A stretch of 64,000 nt of DNA from Brotaphodocola faecis (lineage in GTDB: Bacteria; Bacillota; Clostridia; Lachnospirales; Lachnospiraceae): the NCBI RefSeq assembly GCF_040096075.1, contig NZ_JBBMFJ010000009.1, positions 1-64,000 of the forward strand, given 5' to 3'. The position numbers and the translations under genes were made by a program. Every line of letters begins with the position of its first letter. Within the stretch, counting starts at the first letter, position 1. Of this stretch, positions 32,639-41,059 are shown in pieces. The notes under the pieces are model-generated. The model saw only the letters and a program-made list of their open reading frames with translations. It had not been told where the DNA came from and ran no database searches.

Positions 32639-33079
32639 TTAGATCACCTCGCAGGTTCCACCTAAAGCTTCAATTTTAGCCTTTGCACCCTCACTGAATG
32701 CATCTGCCTTTACGGTCAGCTTTTTGGTCAGTTCGCCGTTACCCAGGATCTTAACGCCATCTCTCGGATTCTTAACGATTCCGCTCTCAAGAAGAGTCTC
32801 AACAGTAACAACTGCATCGTTCTCGAAGCACTCTAAAGCGCTTACGTTGATACCAACGATAACTTTGGTGTTACGATTCTTAAAGCCTCTCTTCGGGAGA
32901 CGTCTGTATAACGGCATCTGGCCGCCCTCGAAACCAGGTCTCGGTGCGCCAGAACGTGCTTTCTGACCCTTGTGGCCCTTACCAGCAGTCTTACCGTTTC
33001 CGGAAGCGTGACCGCGTCCTCTTCTGAAATTATCACTATGTTTAGAACCAACAGCAGGCTGTAAATTGGATAAATCCAT
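32639..33079 (-). CDS. rplO: Ribosomal protein L15
   Basis: 146 aa. A basic N-terminal extension with RRGRGHASGNGKTAGKGHKGQKAR and GFEGGQMPLYRRLPKRGF is followed by the L15/L18e fold. It lies 26 bases after rpmD. Confidence 0.98.
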   Translation of the reverse strand: MDLSNLQPAVGSKHSDNFRRGRGHASGNGKTAGKGHKGQKARSGAPRPGFEGGQMPLYRRLPKRGFKNRNTKVIVGINVSALECFENDAVVTVETLLESGIVKNPRDGVKILGNGELTKKLTVKADAFSEGAKAKIEALGGTCEVI

Positions 33080-33105
33080 TGCACTGCACCTCCTTACTTC
33101 TATAA

Positions 33106-33288
33106 TTAGATTTCTTCTACCTTAACTAAATGCTTTACGTGCCAGATCATACCTCTGACAGCCTCGTTATCCGGAAGCTCAACAGTCTTGTTGAGTTTCT
33201 TCAGGCCCAGAGCCTCTACGGTAGCTTTCTGCTTCGGGATAGCACCGATCGGGGATTTGACTAACGTTACTTTTAACTTCTCTGCCAT
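33106..33288 (-). CDS. rpmD: Ribosomal protein L30
   Basis: 60 aa: KLKVTLVKSPIGAIPKQKATVEALGL and NEAVRGMIWHVKHLVKVEE are typical. Full length, 13 bases after rpsE. Confidence 0.97.
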   Translation of the reverse strand: MAEKLKVTLVKSPIGAIPKQKATVEALGLKKLNKTVELPDNEAVRGMIWHVKHLVKVEEI

Positions 33289-33301
33289 TTCATTACCCTC
33301 C

Positions 33302-33811
33302 TTAGCCTAAGATCTCTTCAACAGATTTGCCGCGAAGTCTTGCATACTCTTCCGGAGTCTTAAGCTGAGTCAGACCGTTGATCACTGCAAGAACAACGTT
33401 GGTCTTGTTGTTGGAGCCTAAAGACTTAGCACGGATGTTCTTGATACCAGCAAGCTCCAGTACGGAACGAGCCGGACCACCAGCGATGATACCAGTACCT
33501 TCCGGAGCCTTCTTTAACAGTACAGAAGAGCTGCCGAATTTGCAGATATGGTCGTGCGGGATACTCTTGTTCTCGTCAACCGGGATCTCTACCAGGTTCT
33601 TCATAGCTGCTTCTCTTCCTTTGCGGATTGCTTCCGGAACCTCACCAGCCTTACCAAGACCTGCACCTACGTGACCATTGCCATCACCTACTACTACCAG
33701 AGCAGAGAATCTCATGGTACGTCCACCTTTTACGGTTTTGGATACACGCTTGATTGCTACTACGTTGTCATTTAATTCAAACTGACTTGGGTCAATAATT
33801 GTACGCTTCAT
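33302..33811 (-). CDS. rpsE: Ribosomal protein S5
   Basis: 169 aa. Double-stranded-RNA-binding-like N-terminal domain (AIKRVSKTVKGGRTMRFSALVVVGDG, GLGKAGEVPEAIRKG) and the S5 C-terminal domain (GTGIIAGGPARSVLELAGI). The loop VKGGRTMRF is where spectinomycin-resistance changes occur in other species; it looks wild type. Confidence 0.98.
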   Translation of the reverse strand: MKRTIIDPSQFELNDNVVAIKRVSKTVKGGRTMRFSALVVVGDGNGHVGAGLGKAGEVPEAIRKGREAAMKNLVEIPVDENKSIPHDHICKFGSSSVLLKKAPEGTGIIAGGPARSVLELAGIKNIRAKSLGSNNKTNVVLAVINGLTQLKTPEEYARLRGKSVEEILG

Positions 33812-33827
33812 GCCGTTCTCCTCTCTA

Positions 33828-34196
33828 CTAGAATTTCAGACCAGCTTCACGAGCTGCGTCTGCAAGTGCCTGGATCTTACCCTGGTAAATGAAACCGCCT
33901 CTATCGAAAACGACTTCCTCGATACCCTTCTCCAGAGCTCTCTTAGCGATCAGAGTTCCAACATAAGTTGCTGCTGCAGTGTCATTGGTGTGCTCAAGCT
34001 CAGCCTTAACTGCCTTCTCATTGGTGGATGCTGCTACCAGAGTATTGCCGACTGTGTCGTCAATAATCTGAGCATACATATGATTATTACTTCTGAAAAC
34101 AGCCAGACGCGGTCTCTCTGCAGTACCTGCAAAGCGATTACGTAATCTGGTATGCTTTTTAACGCGAATTTCGCTTCTTGATTTCTTACTAACCAT
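33828..34196 (-). CDS. rplR: Ribosomal protein L18
   Basis: 122 aa 5S rRNA-binding protein: RVKKHTRLRNRFAGTAERPRL, FRSNNHMYAQIIDD and the ending FDRGGFIYQGKIQALADAAREAGL. It is 17 bases after rplF. Confidence 0.98.
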   Translation of the reverse strand: MVSKKSRSEIRVKKHTRLRNRFAGTAERPRLAVFRSNNHMYAQIIDDTVGNTLVAASTNEKAVKAELEHTNDTAAATYVGTLIAKRALEKGIEEVVFDRGGFIYQGKIQALADAAREAGLKF

Positions 34197-34213
34197 CTTT
34201 GTACTCTCCTTAA

Positions 34214-34756
34214 TTATTTCTTACCAGTCTTACCAACTTTACGTCTGATAGTCTCATCAGCATACTTGATACCCTTGCCCTTATACGGCTCAGGTCTTCT
34301 CTTGTCTCTGATCTCTGCAGCGTACTGGCCAACTTTCTCTTTATCGATACCTTTAACCGTGATCTTATTCTGGCCGTCCAGAACAGTCTCAAGACCTTCC
34401 GGATCTTCCATCTCTACCGGATGGGAATAGCCCAGGTTAAGGGTTAATTTCTTGCCCTGCTTAGATGCTCTGTAACCTACACCGTTTACTTCCAGAACTT
34501 TCTCGTAGCCAGCGGTAACACCAACTACCATGTTGTTGATCAGGGTTCTGGTCAGACCGTGTAAAGATTTCATCTTCTTTAAGTCATTCGGTCTGGTTAC
34601 AACAATATGTCCATCTTCTTCCTTGATGTCCATCTCTACCGGTAACTCTCTCTCAAGGGTTCCCTTAGGACCTTTTACAGTCACTTTATTATTCTCTGCA
34701 ATCGTTACAGTTACGCCTGCCGGGATTGCGATTGGCATTCTTCCGATACGTGACAT
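34214..34756 (-). CDS. rplF: Ribosomal protein L6
   Basis: 180 aa with two repeated alpha/beta domains: MSRIGRMPIAIPAGVTV, GPKGTLERELP, and the C-terminal VGQYAAEIRDKRRPEPYKGKGIKYADE. A 93-base gap containing a hairpin separates it from rpsH. Confidence 0.98.
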   Translation of the reverse strand: MSRIGRMPIAIPAGVTVTIAENNKVTVKGPKGTLERELPVEMDIKEEDGHIVVTRPNDLKKMKSLHGLTRTLINNMVVGVTAGYEKVLEVNGVGYRASKQGKKLTLNLGYSHPVEMEDPEGLETVLDGQNKITVKGIDKEKVGQYAAEIRDKRRPEPYKGKGIKYADETIRRKVGKTGKK

Positions 34757-34783
34757 GCCATTTACCTCCTACTTAAATTTTCG

Positions 34784-34804
34784 GAAAACGCTCTGTGCGT
34801 TTTC
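34784..34804 (-). other. Hairpin in rpsH-rplF gap
   Basis: Perfect 8-bp stem GAAAACGC / GCGTTTTC with a 5-base loop in the 93-base gap, about 28 bases before the rplF start. On the minus strand no T run follows, so it is not a classical terminator. Confidence 0.6.
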
Positions 34805-34849
34805 TGTTTTCAGTTACATAATATATAGAAGTAGCTTCGCGGCAACAAA

Positions 34850-35251
34850 TTACCAAACGAATGCTAATACCTCTCCGCCTACGCCCAGACGACGTGCTTC
34901 CTTATCGGTGATAACGCCCTGGTTGGTAGAAATGATTGCGATTCCCAGACCGCCAAGTACTCTCGGAAGGTCCTCTTTGTTTGCGTATACACGCAGACCC
35001 GGTTTGGAAATTCTCTTGATGCCGCTGATGATCTTCTCATTCTTATCTGCACCGTACTTTAATGTGATGCGGATGGTCTTGAATGCGCCGTCCTCAACGA
35101 TATCGTATTTCTGAATGTAACCCTCTTTTACCAGGATGTCTGCGATAGCAAGTTTCATCTTGGAAGACGGTACGTCAACAGTGTCATGTTTAGCAGTGTT
35201 TGCGTTACGGATTCTTGTAAGCATATCTGCGATCGGATCACTCATAGTCAT
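34850..35251 (-). CDS. rpsH: Ribosomal protein S8
   Basis: 133 aa: MTMSDPIADMLTRIRNANTAKH, PSSKMKLAIADILVKEGYI and TNQGVITDKEARRLGVGGEVLAFVW at the end. S8 is an rRNA-binding protein that acts as the translational repressor of the spc operon in Escherichia coli. The gene is preceded by an unusually long 125-base gap with a strong hairpin. Confidence 0.98.
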   Translation of the reverse strand: MTMSDPIADMLTRIRNANTAKHDTVDVPSSKMKLAIADILVKEGYIQKYDIVEDGAFKTIRITLKYGADKNEKIISGIKRISKPGLRVYANKEDLPRVLGGLGIAIISTNQGVITDKEARRLGVGGEVLAFVW

Positions 35252-35311
35252 GATGGATAATTCCTCCTTAATATTGTTAGTTGGTTTCCTTTTTGTTGGA
35301 CCTCACTCCTT

Positions 35312-35347
35312 CGAAACTTACGAAGCCGCTGGGGCTCATAAGTTTCG
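35312..35347 (-). other. Hairpin in rpsN-rpsH gap
   Basis: Perfect 9-bp stem CGAAACTTA / TAAGTTTCG enclosing a second short stem AGCC / GGCT. It lies in the 125-base gap before rpsH, followed by GGAGTGAGG. There is no T run. It may be a leader element for S8 control or an RNA-processing site (inference). Confidence 0.65.
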
Positions 35348-35376
35348 GGAGGGACATCTGCTGATTTGCTTTCGGC

Positions 35377-35562
35377 CTACCAGCTTGCCTTCTTTACGCC
35401 CGGGATCTGGCCCTTATATGCCAGCTCACGGAAGCAGATACGGCAGATGCCGTATTTTCTTAAGTATGCATGCGGACGTCCACAGATTCTGCAACGATTG
35501 TACTCTCTGGTGGAGAACTTCGCCGGACGCTGCTGCTTAATCTTCATTGAAGTCTTAGCCAT
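35377..35562 (-). CDS. rpsN: Ribosomal protein S14, zinc type
   Basis: 61 aa short, zinc-binding form with CRICGRPH...YGICRICFREL (Cys 24, 27, 40, 43). It begins MAKTSMKIKQQRPAKFSTRE. The position between rplE and rpsH is standard. Confidence 0.97.
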   Translation of the reverse strand: MAKTSMKIKQQRPAKFSTREYNRCRICGRPHAYLRKYGICRICFRELAYKGQIPGVKKASW

Positions 35563-35577
35563 GGATCTTTCCTCCTG

Positions 35578-36117
35578 TTATTTAGCAAATGGCATATTGA
35601 ATAATGTCAAAAGTTCACGAGCTTCTTCATCAGTCTTGGCAGTGGTAACGAAGATGATATCCATACCTCTTACCTTGTCAACTTTATCGTATTCAATCTC
35701 AGGGAAGATTAACTGCTCTTTGATACCCAGAGCGTAGTTACCTCTGCCATCAAATGCGTTCGGGTTAACACCGCGGAAGTCACGTACACGCGGCAGAGCC
35801 AGGTTGATCAGACGATCAACGAACTCATACATCTTCTCACCACGAAGGGTAACCTTACAACCGATCGGCATACCTTCTCTGATTTTGAAGTTTGCAACGG
35901 ACTTTTTAGCCTTGGTGGTAACTGCTTTCTGTCCGGTAATCAGCTCTAAATCTCTAACTGCAGAATCCAGAACCTTAGCATTGTCTTTTGCCTCACCAAC
36001 GCCCATGTTGATAACGATCTTATCAAGCTTCGGGACTTCCATGATGTTCTTGTAACCAAATTTCTTAATCAGTGCGTCAACCATCTCGCTCTGATACTGT
36101 TCTTTTAATCTAGCCAA
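35578..36117 (-). CDS. rplE: Ribosomal protein L5
   Basis: 179 aa 5S rRNA and P-site tRNA contacting protein: NIMEVPKLDKIVINMGVGEA, GQKAVTTKAKKSVANFKIREG, RDFRGVNPNAFDGRGNYALG and GMDIIFVTTAKTDEEARELL. It follows rplX by 23 bases. Confidence 0.98.
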   Translation of the reverse strand: MARLKEQYQSEMVDALIKKFGYKNIMEVPKLDKIVINMGVGEAKDNAKVLDSAVRDLELITGQKAVTTKAKKSVANFKIREGMPIGCKVTLRGEKMYEFVDRLINLALPRVRDFRGVNPNAFDGRGNYALGIKEQLIFPEIEYDKVDKVRGMDIIFVTTAKTDEEARELLTLFNMPFAK

Positions 36118-36140
36118 CTCTCTGTTCCTCCTCTCTGCAA

Positions 36141-36446
36141 TTAGTCGATAACTTTACCGGTTGCCTTTGCAACGCGGACTTTCTTACCATCTTTTACTTC
36201 AAAGCCAACACGGGTAGCTTTGCCATCAACAACCAGCATAACGTTGGAAATATCCATTGCTGCTTCCTGATTTACGATGCCGCCCTGCGGGTTAGCTGCG
36301 TTCGGTTTGGAGTGCTTGGTAACCATGTTGCAGCCCTCAACCAGAACTTTACCGCCCTTAACGCTCAGGACTTTACCGGTTTTGTCTTTATCTTTACCTG
36401 CGATAACCTTTACCAGGTCGTCTTTTTTAATTTTCTGCACAGCCAA
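36141..36446 (-). CDS. rplX: Ribosomal protein L24
   Basis: 101 aa with N-terminal KOW motif (KDDLVKVIAGKDKDKTGKVLSV) and KHSKPNAANPQGGIVNQEA. An assembly initiator of the large subunit, seven bases after rplN. Confidence 0.98.
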   Translation of the reverse strand: MAVQKIKKDDLVKVIAGKDKDKTGKVLSVKGGKVLVEGCNMVTKHSKPNAANPQGGIVNQEAAMDISNVMLVVDGKATRVGFEVKDGKKVRVAKATGKVID

Positions 36447-36453
36447 TACCTCC

Positions 36454-36822
36454 TTACAGTACTTCCGGAGCCAGAGATACGATCTTCATGAACTGCTTCT
36501 CACGTAATTCTCTTGCTACCGGTCCAAAGATACGGGTTCCTCTTGGGGTCTTGTCATCTTTGATAATAACTGCTGCGTTCTCATCGAACTTGATATAAGA
36601 ACCGTCTTTTCTGCGTGCGCCCTTAACGGAACGAACTACAACGGCCTTAACAACATCGCCTTTCTTTACAACGCCGCCTGGTGTTGCATCTTTAACGGAA
36701 GCGACGATTACATCACCAATGTTAGCATATCTTCTTGTAGAGCCACCCATAACACGGATGCAAAGTAACTCTTTTGCTCCGGTGTTATCAGCAACCTTCA
36801 GTCTGGTTTCCTGCTGAATCAT
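36454..36822 (-). CDS. rplN: Ribosomal protein L14
   Basis: 122 aa: MIQQETRLKVADNTGAKELLCIRV, YANIGDVIVASVKDATPGG, and GTRIFGPVARELREKQFMKIVSLAPEVL. Complete, 24 bases after rpsQ. Confidence 0.98.
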   Translation of the reverse strand: MIQQETRLKVADNTGAKELLCIRVMGGSTRRYANIGDVIVASVKDATPGGVVKKGDVVKAVVVRSVKGARRKDGSYIKFDENAAVIIKDDKTPRGTRIFGPVARELREKQFMKIVSLAPEVL

Positions 36823-36846
36823 GCCTGATACTCCTTCCTGGATAAC

Positions 36847-37107
36847 TTATTTAGCCTTCTCGATAATCTCAACCAGTCTCCATCTCTTGTCCTTGGACAG
36901 CGGTCTGGTTTCCATAACTTTAACGGTATCACCCTTGCCGCACTCGTTGTTCTCGTCATGAGCTTTTAACTTAACGGTCTTTTTTACGATCTTGCCGTAT
37001 AAAGGATGTTTGATGTGGTCCTCGATTGCTACAACGATGGTCTTGTCCATCTTGTCGCTTACGACTTTACCTACGCGGGTTTTTCTTAAATTTCTTTCCA
37101 CGGTCAT
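36847..37107 (-). CDS. rpsQ: Ribosomal protein S17
   Basis: 86 aa OB-fold protein: RNLRKTRVGKVVSDKMDKTIVV, HPLYGKIVKKTVKLKAHDE and METRPLSKDKRWRLVEIIEKA. It is 16 bases after rpmC. Confidence 0.98.
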   Translation of the reverse strand: MTVERNLRKTRVGKVVSDKMDKTIVVAIEDHIKHPLYGKIVKKTVKLKAHDENNECGKGDTVKVMETRPLSKDKRWRLVEIIEKAK

Positions 37108-37123
37108 GTTCTCCTTTCAAACC

Positions 37124-37339
37124 TTAAGCCAGTTTAGATTTCTCTGTAATAACAGTCTGAATTCTAGCGATATTCTTGCGAACCTCTTTGATTCTGCTGG
37201 TATTATCTAACTGGTTGGTTGCATTCTGGAATCTTAAGTTGAAAAGTTCTTTCTTTGCAGCTACTAATTCTTCCTGTAACTCAGCCGCTGATTTTGCCTT
37301 TAAGCCTTCTACGAATTTATTAGTTTTCACTGTTATCAC
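37124..37339 (-). CDS. rpmC: Ribosomal protein L29
   Basis: 71 aa helical protein at the exit tunnel: ELQEELVAAKKELFNLRFQNATNQLDN and RIKEVRKNIARIQTVI. Its start lies 20 bases inside the rplP coding end, so translation is probably coupled. Confidence 0.97.
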   Translation of the reverse strand: MITVKTNKFVEGLKAKSAAELQEELVAAKKELFNLRFQNATNQLDNTSRIKEVRKNIARIQTVITEKSKLA

Positions 37340-37757
37340 CGCCTTCTAAATCTGCTTTAGCAGCAATCTTACATTTGCATGGTAACTTGTGCATAGCAAG
37401 ACGTAATGCCTCACGCGCGGTCTCCTCCGGAACACCAGCGATCTCGAACATTACTCTGCCCGGTTTAACAACTGCTACCCAGTACTCCAGAGCGCCCTTA
37501 CCGGAACCCATTCGGGTCTCAGCCGGCTTTGCAGTAACCGGTTTGTCCGGGAAAATCTTGATCCAGACTTTACCACCACGTTTGATGTAACGGGTCATAG
37601 CAACACGGGCTGCCTCAATCTGATTGGACTTGATCCAGCACGGCTCAGTAGCCACCAGACCGAACTCACCGTAGTTAATTTTATTTCCTCTTAAAGCCTT
37701 ACCGGTCATAGTTCCACGGAACTGTTTGCGGCGCTTTACTCTCTTAGGCATTAACAT
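37320..37757 (-). CDS. rplP: Ribosomal protein L16
   Basis: 145 aa: MLMPKRVKRRKQFRGTMTGKA, GEFGLVATEPCWIKSNQIEAARVAMTR and RMGSGKGALEYWVAVVKPGR. The start shares one base with the rpsC stop (TAATG), and the end overlaps rpmC. The C-terminal tail ENLEGGD-like EGGDNSEN is a short acidic extension. Confidence 0.98.
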   Translation of the reverse strand: MLMPKRVKRRKQFRGTMTGKALRGNKINYGEFGLVATEPCWIKSNQIEAARVAMTRYIKRGGKVWIKIFPDKPVTAKPAETRMGSGKGALEYWVAVVKPGRVMFEIAGVPEETAREALRLAMHKLPCKCKIAAKADLEGGDNSEN

Positions 37758-38419
37758 TATTTATCGCTCCCTTCCTTGTTTCCTCTAGTAGGAAGTACCT
37801 CGCCTTTGTAGATCCAAACCTTAACGCCAAGCTTGCCGTAGGTGGTATCTGCCTCAGCGAAACCATAGTCAATATCTGCTCTTAATGTCTGTAACGGAAT
37901 GGTGCCCTCGCTGTAGAACTCGGTACGAGCGATATCAGCACCGCCAAGACGTCCGCCAACAGCGGTCTTGATTCCCTTAACGCCAGCCTTCATGGAACGA
38001 CCCATGGTAGACTTCATAGCACGACGGAAGGAAACACGGTTCTCCAGCTGCTGTGCAATGTTCTCAGCTACTAACTGAGCATCGCGGTCCGGTCTCTTGA
38101 TCTCTTTGATGTCGATAAATACTTTTTTGTCGGTCAGCTTCTGAACTTCGCCTCTGAGCTTCTCAATCTCTGCGCCGCCCTTACCGATAACAACGCCCGG
38201 TTTAGCGGTGAAGATGATGATTTTCACTCTGTCAGCAGCAGATGCTCTCTCGATCTCGATTTTGGAAACGCCAGCGCTATACAGTTTTTTCTTGAGGAAT
38301 TTACGGATGTTGTAATCCTCTACCAGGCAATCAGCGAAGTTGCCTTCTGCATACCACTTGGAATCCCAGTCTTTAATAACACCGACTCTTAAGCCGTGCG
38401 GATTAACTTTCTGTCCCAT
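37757..38419 (-). CDS. rpsC: Ribosomal protein S3
   Basis: 220 aa with a KH type II domain (IIIFTAKPGVVIGKGGAEIEKL) and the C-terminal domain (GRLGGADIARTEFYSEGTIPLQTLRADIDYG). It begins MGQKVNPHGLRVGVIKDWDSKW and forms part of the mRNA entry helicase. Confidence 0.98.
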   Translation of the reverse strand: MGQKVNPHGLRVGVIKDWDSKWYAEGNFADCLVEDYNIRKFLKKKLYSAGVSKIEIERASAADRVKIIIFTAKPGVVIGKGGAEIEKLRGEVQKLTDKKVFIDIKEIKRPDRDAQLVAENIAQQLENRVSFRRAMKSTMGRSMKAGVKGIKTAVGGRLGGADIARTEFYSEGTIPLQTLRADIDYGFAEADTTYGKLGVKVWIYKGEVLPTRGNKEGSDK

Positions 38420-38431
38420 AATTGCCTCCTC

Positions 38432-38818
38432 TTATCTCTCATTCAGCACAACAGTGATGTGGCTCATTCTCTTCTCGATTCTGTAAGCTCTGCCCTGTGC
38501 TCTCGGTTTTACTCTCTTCATGGTCGGTCCCTTGTTAGCGAAGCACTCCTCCACGTAAAGTTTTGCCGGATCCATGTTGTTGTTGTTCTCTGCATTAGCA
38601 ATTGCAGATTCCAGTAATTTTTTAATTAAAGAAGAAGCATATCTTGGGTTGTAAGTTACAATACCAAGTGCGGTCTGTACATCTTTGCCTCTGATGGCAT
38701 CTAATACGAAGCAAGCCTTCTGAACAGAAACACGTGCGTAAGATAACTTTGCGCTCGGTCTGGTGTCCTTCTGGGCATTTCTCTCTCTCTTAATCTGACT
38801 TCTATGTCCTTTAGCCAT
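38432..38818 (-). CDS. rplV: Ribosomal protein L22
   Basis: 128 aa: an N-terminal basic stretch, then KLSYARVSVQKACFVLDAIRGK, NPRYASSLIKKLLESAIANAENN and RVKPRAQGRAYRIEKRMSHITVVL. The loop at RAQGRAYRIEKRM lines the exit tunnel. It is 30 bases after rpsS. Confidence 0.98.
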   Translation of the reverse strand: MAKGHRSQIKRERNAQKDTRPSAKLSYARVSVQKACFVLDAIRGKDVQTALGIVTYNPRYASSLIKKLLESAIANAENNNNMDPAKLYVEECFANKGPTMKRVKPRAQGRAYRIEKRMSHITVVLNER

Positions 38819-38848
38819 TGCTAATTAACCTCCTTTCAATCCTGACGA

Positions 38849-39127
38849 TTATCGTTTGGATTTCTTCTCGTCTTTTCCATGTCCTCTGTAAGTTCTGGTA
38901 GCTACGAACTCACCCAGTTTGTGGCCAACCATATCCTCGGTAACATATACCGGAACATGCTTTCTGCCATCGTGTACTGCGATTGTATGTCCAACCATCT
39001 GCGGGAAGATTGTAGAACGGCGGGACCAGGTTTTGATTACCTGATGCTGTCCTGCTGCGTTCATTGCATCAACTTTTTTCAGTAAGTGTGCATCTGCAAA
39101 TGGTCCTTTTTTTAATGAACGTGCCAT
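38849..39127 (-). CDS. rpsS: Ribosomal protein S19
   Basis: 92 aa: MARSLKKGPFADAHLLKKV, IKTWSRRSTIFPQMVGHTIAVHDGRKHVPVY and GEFVATRTYRGHGKDEKKS. Complete, 21 bases after rplB. Confidence 0.98.
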   Translation of the reverse strand: MARSLKKGPFADAHLLKKVDAMNAAGQHQVIKTWSRRSTIFPQMVGHTIAVHDGRKHVPVYVTEDMVGHKLGEFVATRTYRGHGKDEKKSKR

Positions 39128-39148
39128 AGGTTTTGTATCCTCCTTGAA

Positions 39149-39994
39149 TTATTTAATGGTCTTGCCGTCGCGTCTTCTTACAATCAGCTTGTTAGACTGC
39201 TTGTTTTTCTTTCTGGTCTTCAGACCCAGAGCAGGCTTGCCCCACGGAGTAGAAGGACCCGGACGACCGATACCAGTCTTACCTTCACCACCACCGTGCG
39301 GATGGTCATTCGGGTTCATAACGGAACCGCGAACTGTAGGACGGATACCCATATGACGTTTTCTACCAGCCTTACCGAGGTTGATCAGGTTGTGCTCGCC
39401 GTTACCTACAACACCGATGGTTGCGCGGCATACGATCGGAACCATTCTCATCTCGCCGGAAGGAAGTCTTAAGGTTGCATATTTGCCTTCTTTTGCCATA
39501 AGCTGAGCAGCGTTACCAGCGGAACGAACCAGCTGACCACCCTTGCCCGGATACAGCTCAATATTATGAATCTGCGCACCAACCGGAATGTTTGCCAGCG
39601 GTAAGCAGTTACCAACTTTAGCCTCTGCAGTCTCGCCACTCATAACCTTCATGCCGTCGGTTAAACCAGCCGGAGCCAGGATATAAGCTTTCTCGCCGTC
39701 TGCGTAGCAGATCAGTGCGATGTTTGCAGTTCTGTTCGGATCGTACTCGATACCGATAACGGTTGCCGGGATACCATCCTTGCTGTTTCTCTTGAAATCG
39801 ATGATTCTGTATTTTCTTCTGGAACCGCCACCACGATGTCTAACAGTGATCTTACCCTGGTTGTTACGGCCAGCATTCTTCTTTAAAGAAGTAACCAGAG
39901 ACTTCTCCGGAGTGGACTTGGTGATCTCACTGAAGTCAGATCCGGTCATATGTCTTCTGGAAGGTGTATATGGGTTGTATGTTTTAATTCCCAT
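39149..39994 (-). CDS. rplB: Ribosomal protein L2
   Basis: 281 aa peptidyl-transferase-centre protein: RNNQGKITVRHRGGGSRRKYRIIDF, GMKVMSGETAEAKVGNCLPL and the C-terminal NPNDHPHGGGEGKTGIGRPG with its essential His. Start at MGIKTYNPY (39994), preceded by AAGGAG; the longer reading starts in the gap. Confidence 0.98.
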   Translation of the reverse strand: MGIKTYNPYTPSRRHMTGSDFSEITKSTPEKSLVTSLKKNAGRNNQGKITVRHRGGGSRRKYRIIDFKRNSKDGIPATVIGIEYDPNRTANIALICYADGEKAYILAPAGLTDGMKVMSGETAEAKVGNCLPLANIPVGAQIHNIELYPGKGGQLVRSAGNAAQLMAKEGKYATLRLPSGEMRMVPIVCRATIGVVGNGEHNLINLGKAGRKRHMGIRPTVRGSVMNPNDHPHGGGEGKTGIGRPGPSTPWGKPALGLKTRKKNKQSNKLIVRRRDGKTIK

Positions 39995-40018
39995 GACTTG
40001 AACTCCTTTCAATTCCGT

Positions 40019-40051
40019 ACACGGTCGTGCGTTATCAACGCACTCGCGTGT
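40019..40051 (-). other. Hairpin in rplW-rplB gap
   Basis: Nested perfect inverted repeat: outer ACACG / CGTGT, inner GTGCGTT / AACGCAC with a 3-base loop, in the 117-base gap. It ends about 25 bases before the rplB start. No T run follows. Confidence 0.65.
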
Positions 40052-40111
40052 ATCTCTTTATCACGGCGCAGTATATTCTTTTCACTGGCAGCCGTATAGT
40101 TTCTCTAAATC

Positions 40112-40411
40112 TTACAGACCTGCAAATACCTCGATCTCTTTGCTGTCCTCAGTTAACTGAACGATAGCTTTCTTGGTTGCAGCGGTCTTGCCGAAGGTCA
40201 TACCACGTCTCTTGTTCTTGCCTTCGCTGTTCATGGTGTTTACACTCTTAACTTTGGTTCCCGGGAACATCTTCTCAACAGCTTCTTTGATCATGGACTT
40301 GTTCGCATCGGTGTGAACCAGGAAAGTGTATTTCTTCTCGCTCATTGCGTTCATGCTCTTCTCGGTTACAACCGGTTTCAGAATGACGTCATAGTACTGA
40401 ACGTTAGCCAT
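40112..40411 (-). CDS. rplW: Ribosomal protein L23
   Basis: 99 aa docking site for trigger factor and SRP at the tunnel exit: YYDVILKPVVTEKSMNAMSEKKYTF, ANKSMIKEAVEKMFPGTKVKSVNTM and KRRGMTFGKTAATKKAIVQL. Start shares one base with the rplD stop. Confidence 0.98.
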   Translation of the reverse strand: MANVQYYDVILKPVVTEKSMNAMSEKKYTFLVHTDANKSMIKEAVEKMFPGTKVKSVNTMNSEGKNKRRGMTFGKTAATKKAIVQLTEDSKEIEVFAGL

Positions 40412-41031
40412 TATGCGTACACCTCCTCGATATTTGCAACAGCAGCCTTGGTAGCTACTACGGTGTTGTATTTCAGAATGTCATATACGTTGATGGTATT
40501 GACATAAGCGGTCTTTACAGACTGGATGTTCTTAGCGGACTTAACAACGTTGTCGCTGTTCTCGTCAACTACTACCAGAGCCTTGTTAACCTTTAAGTTA
40601 TTCAGAACGTTCTGGAATTTCTTGGTCTTGATCTCATCAAGCTTCAGCTCGTCAACAACGATGAACTTGTTCTCAAGCACTCTGCTGGTCAGTGCAGACT
40701 TCAGAGCTGCTCTCTTCTCTTTCTTGTTGAGTCTGATTGTGTAATCTCTCGGAGTCGGAGCGAATACGATACCGCCGCCGGTCCACTGCGGAGCTCTGGT
40801 TGAACCCTGACGTGCATGTCCGGTTCCTTTCTGTCTCCACGGTTTTCTACCGCCACCAGATACCTCAGAACGGGTTTTTGCTTTCTGAGTACCCTGACGA
40901 TTGTTAGCAAGCTGTGCAACGACTGCCATGTGTACTAAGTGCTCGTTAACCTCAACACCGAATACAGCATCGTTTAAATCCATCTTGCCTACTTCATTAC
41001 CTTCCATATTGTAAACAGATACGTTTGCCAT
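40411..41031 (-). CDS. rplD: Ribosomal protein L4
   Basis: 206 aa: the N-terminal NMEGNEVGKMDLNDAVFGVEVN, the tunnel loop TRSEVSGGGRKPWRQKGTGHARQGSTRAPQW and GGIVFAPTPRDYTIRLNKKEKRAALKSAL. L4 represses the S10 operon in enterobacteria; whether it acts on the leader here is unknown. Confidence 0.98.
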   Translation of the reverse strand: MANVSVYNMEGNEVGKMDLNDAVFGVEVNEHLVHMAVVAQLANNRQGTQKAKTRSEVSGGGRKPWRQKGTGHARQGSTRAPQWTGGGIVFAPTPRDYTIRLNKKEKRAALKSALTSRVLENKFIVVDELKLDEIKTKKFQNVLNNLKVNKALVVVDENSDNVVKSAKNIQSVKTAYVNTINVYDILKYNTVVATKAAVANIEEVYA

Positions 41032-41059
41032 CTGTGTGTTCCTCCTTTCTCGTCAAAGC

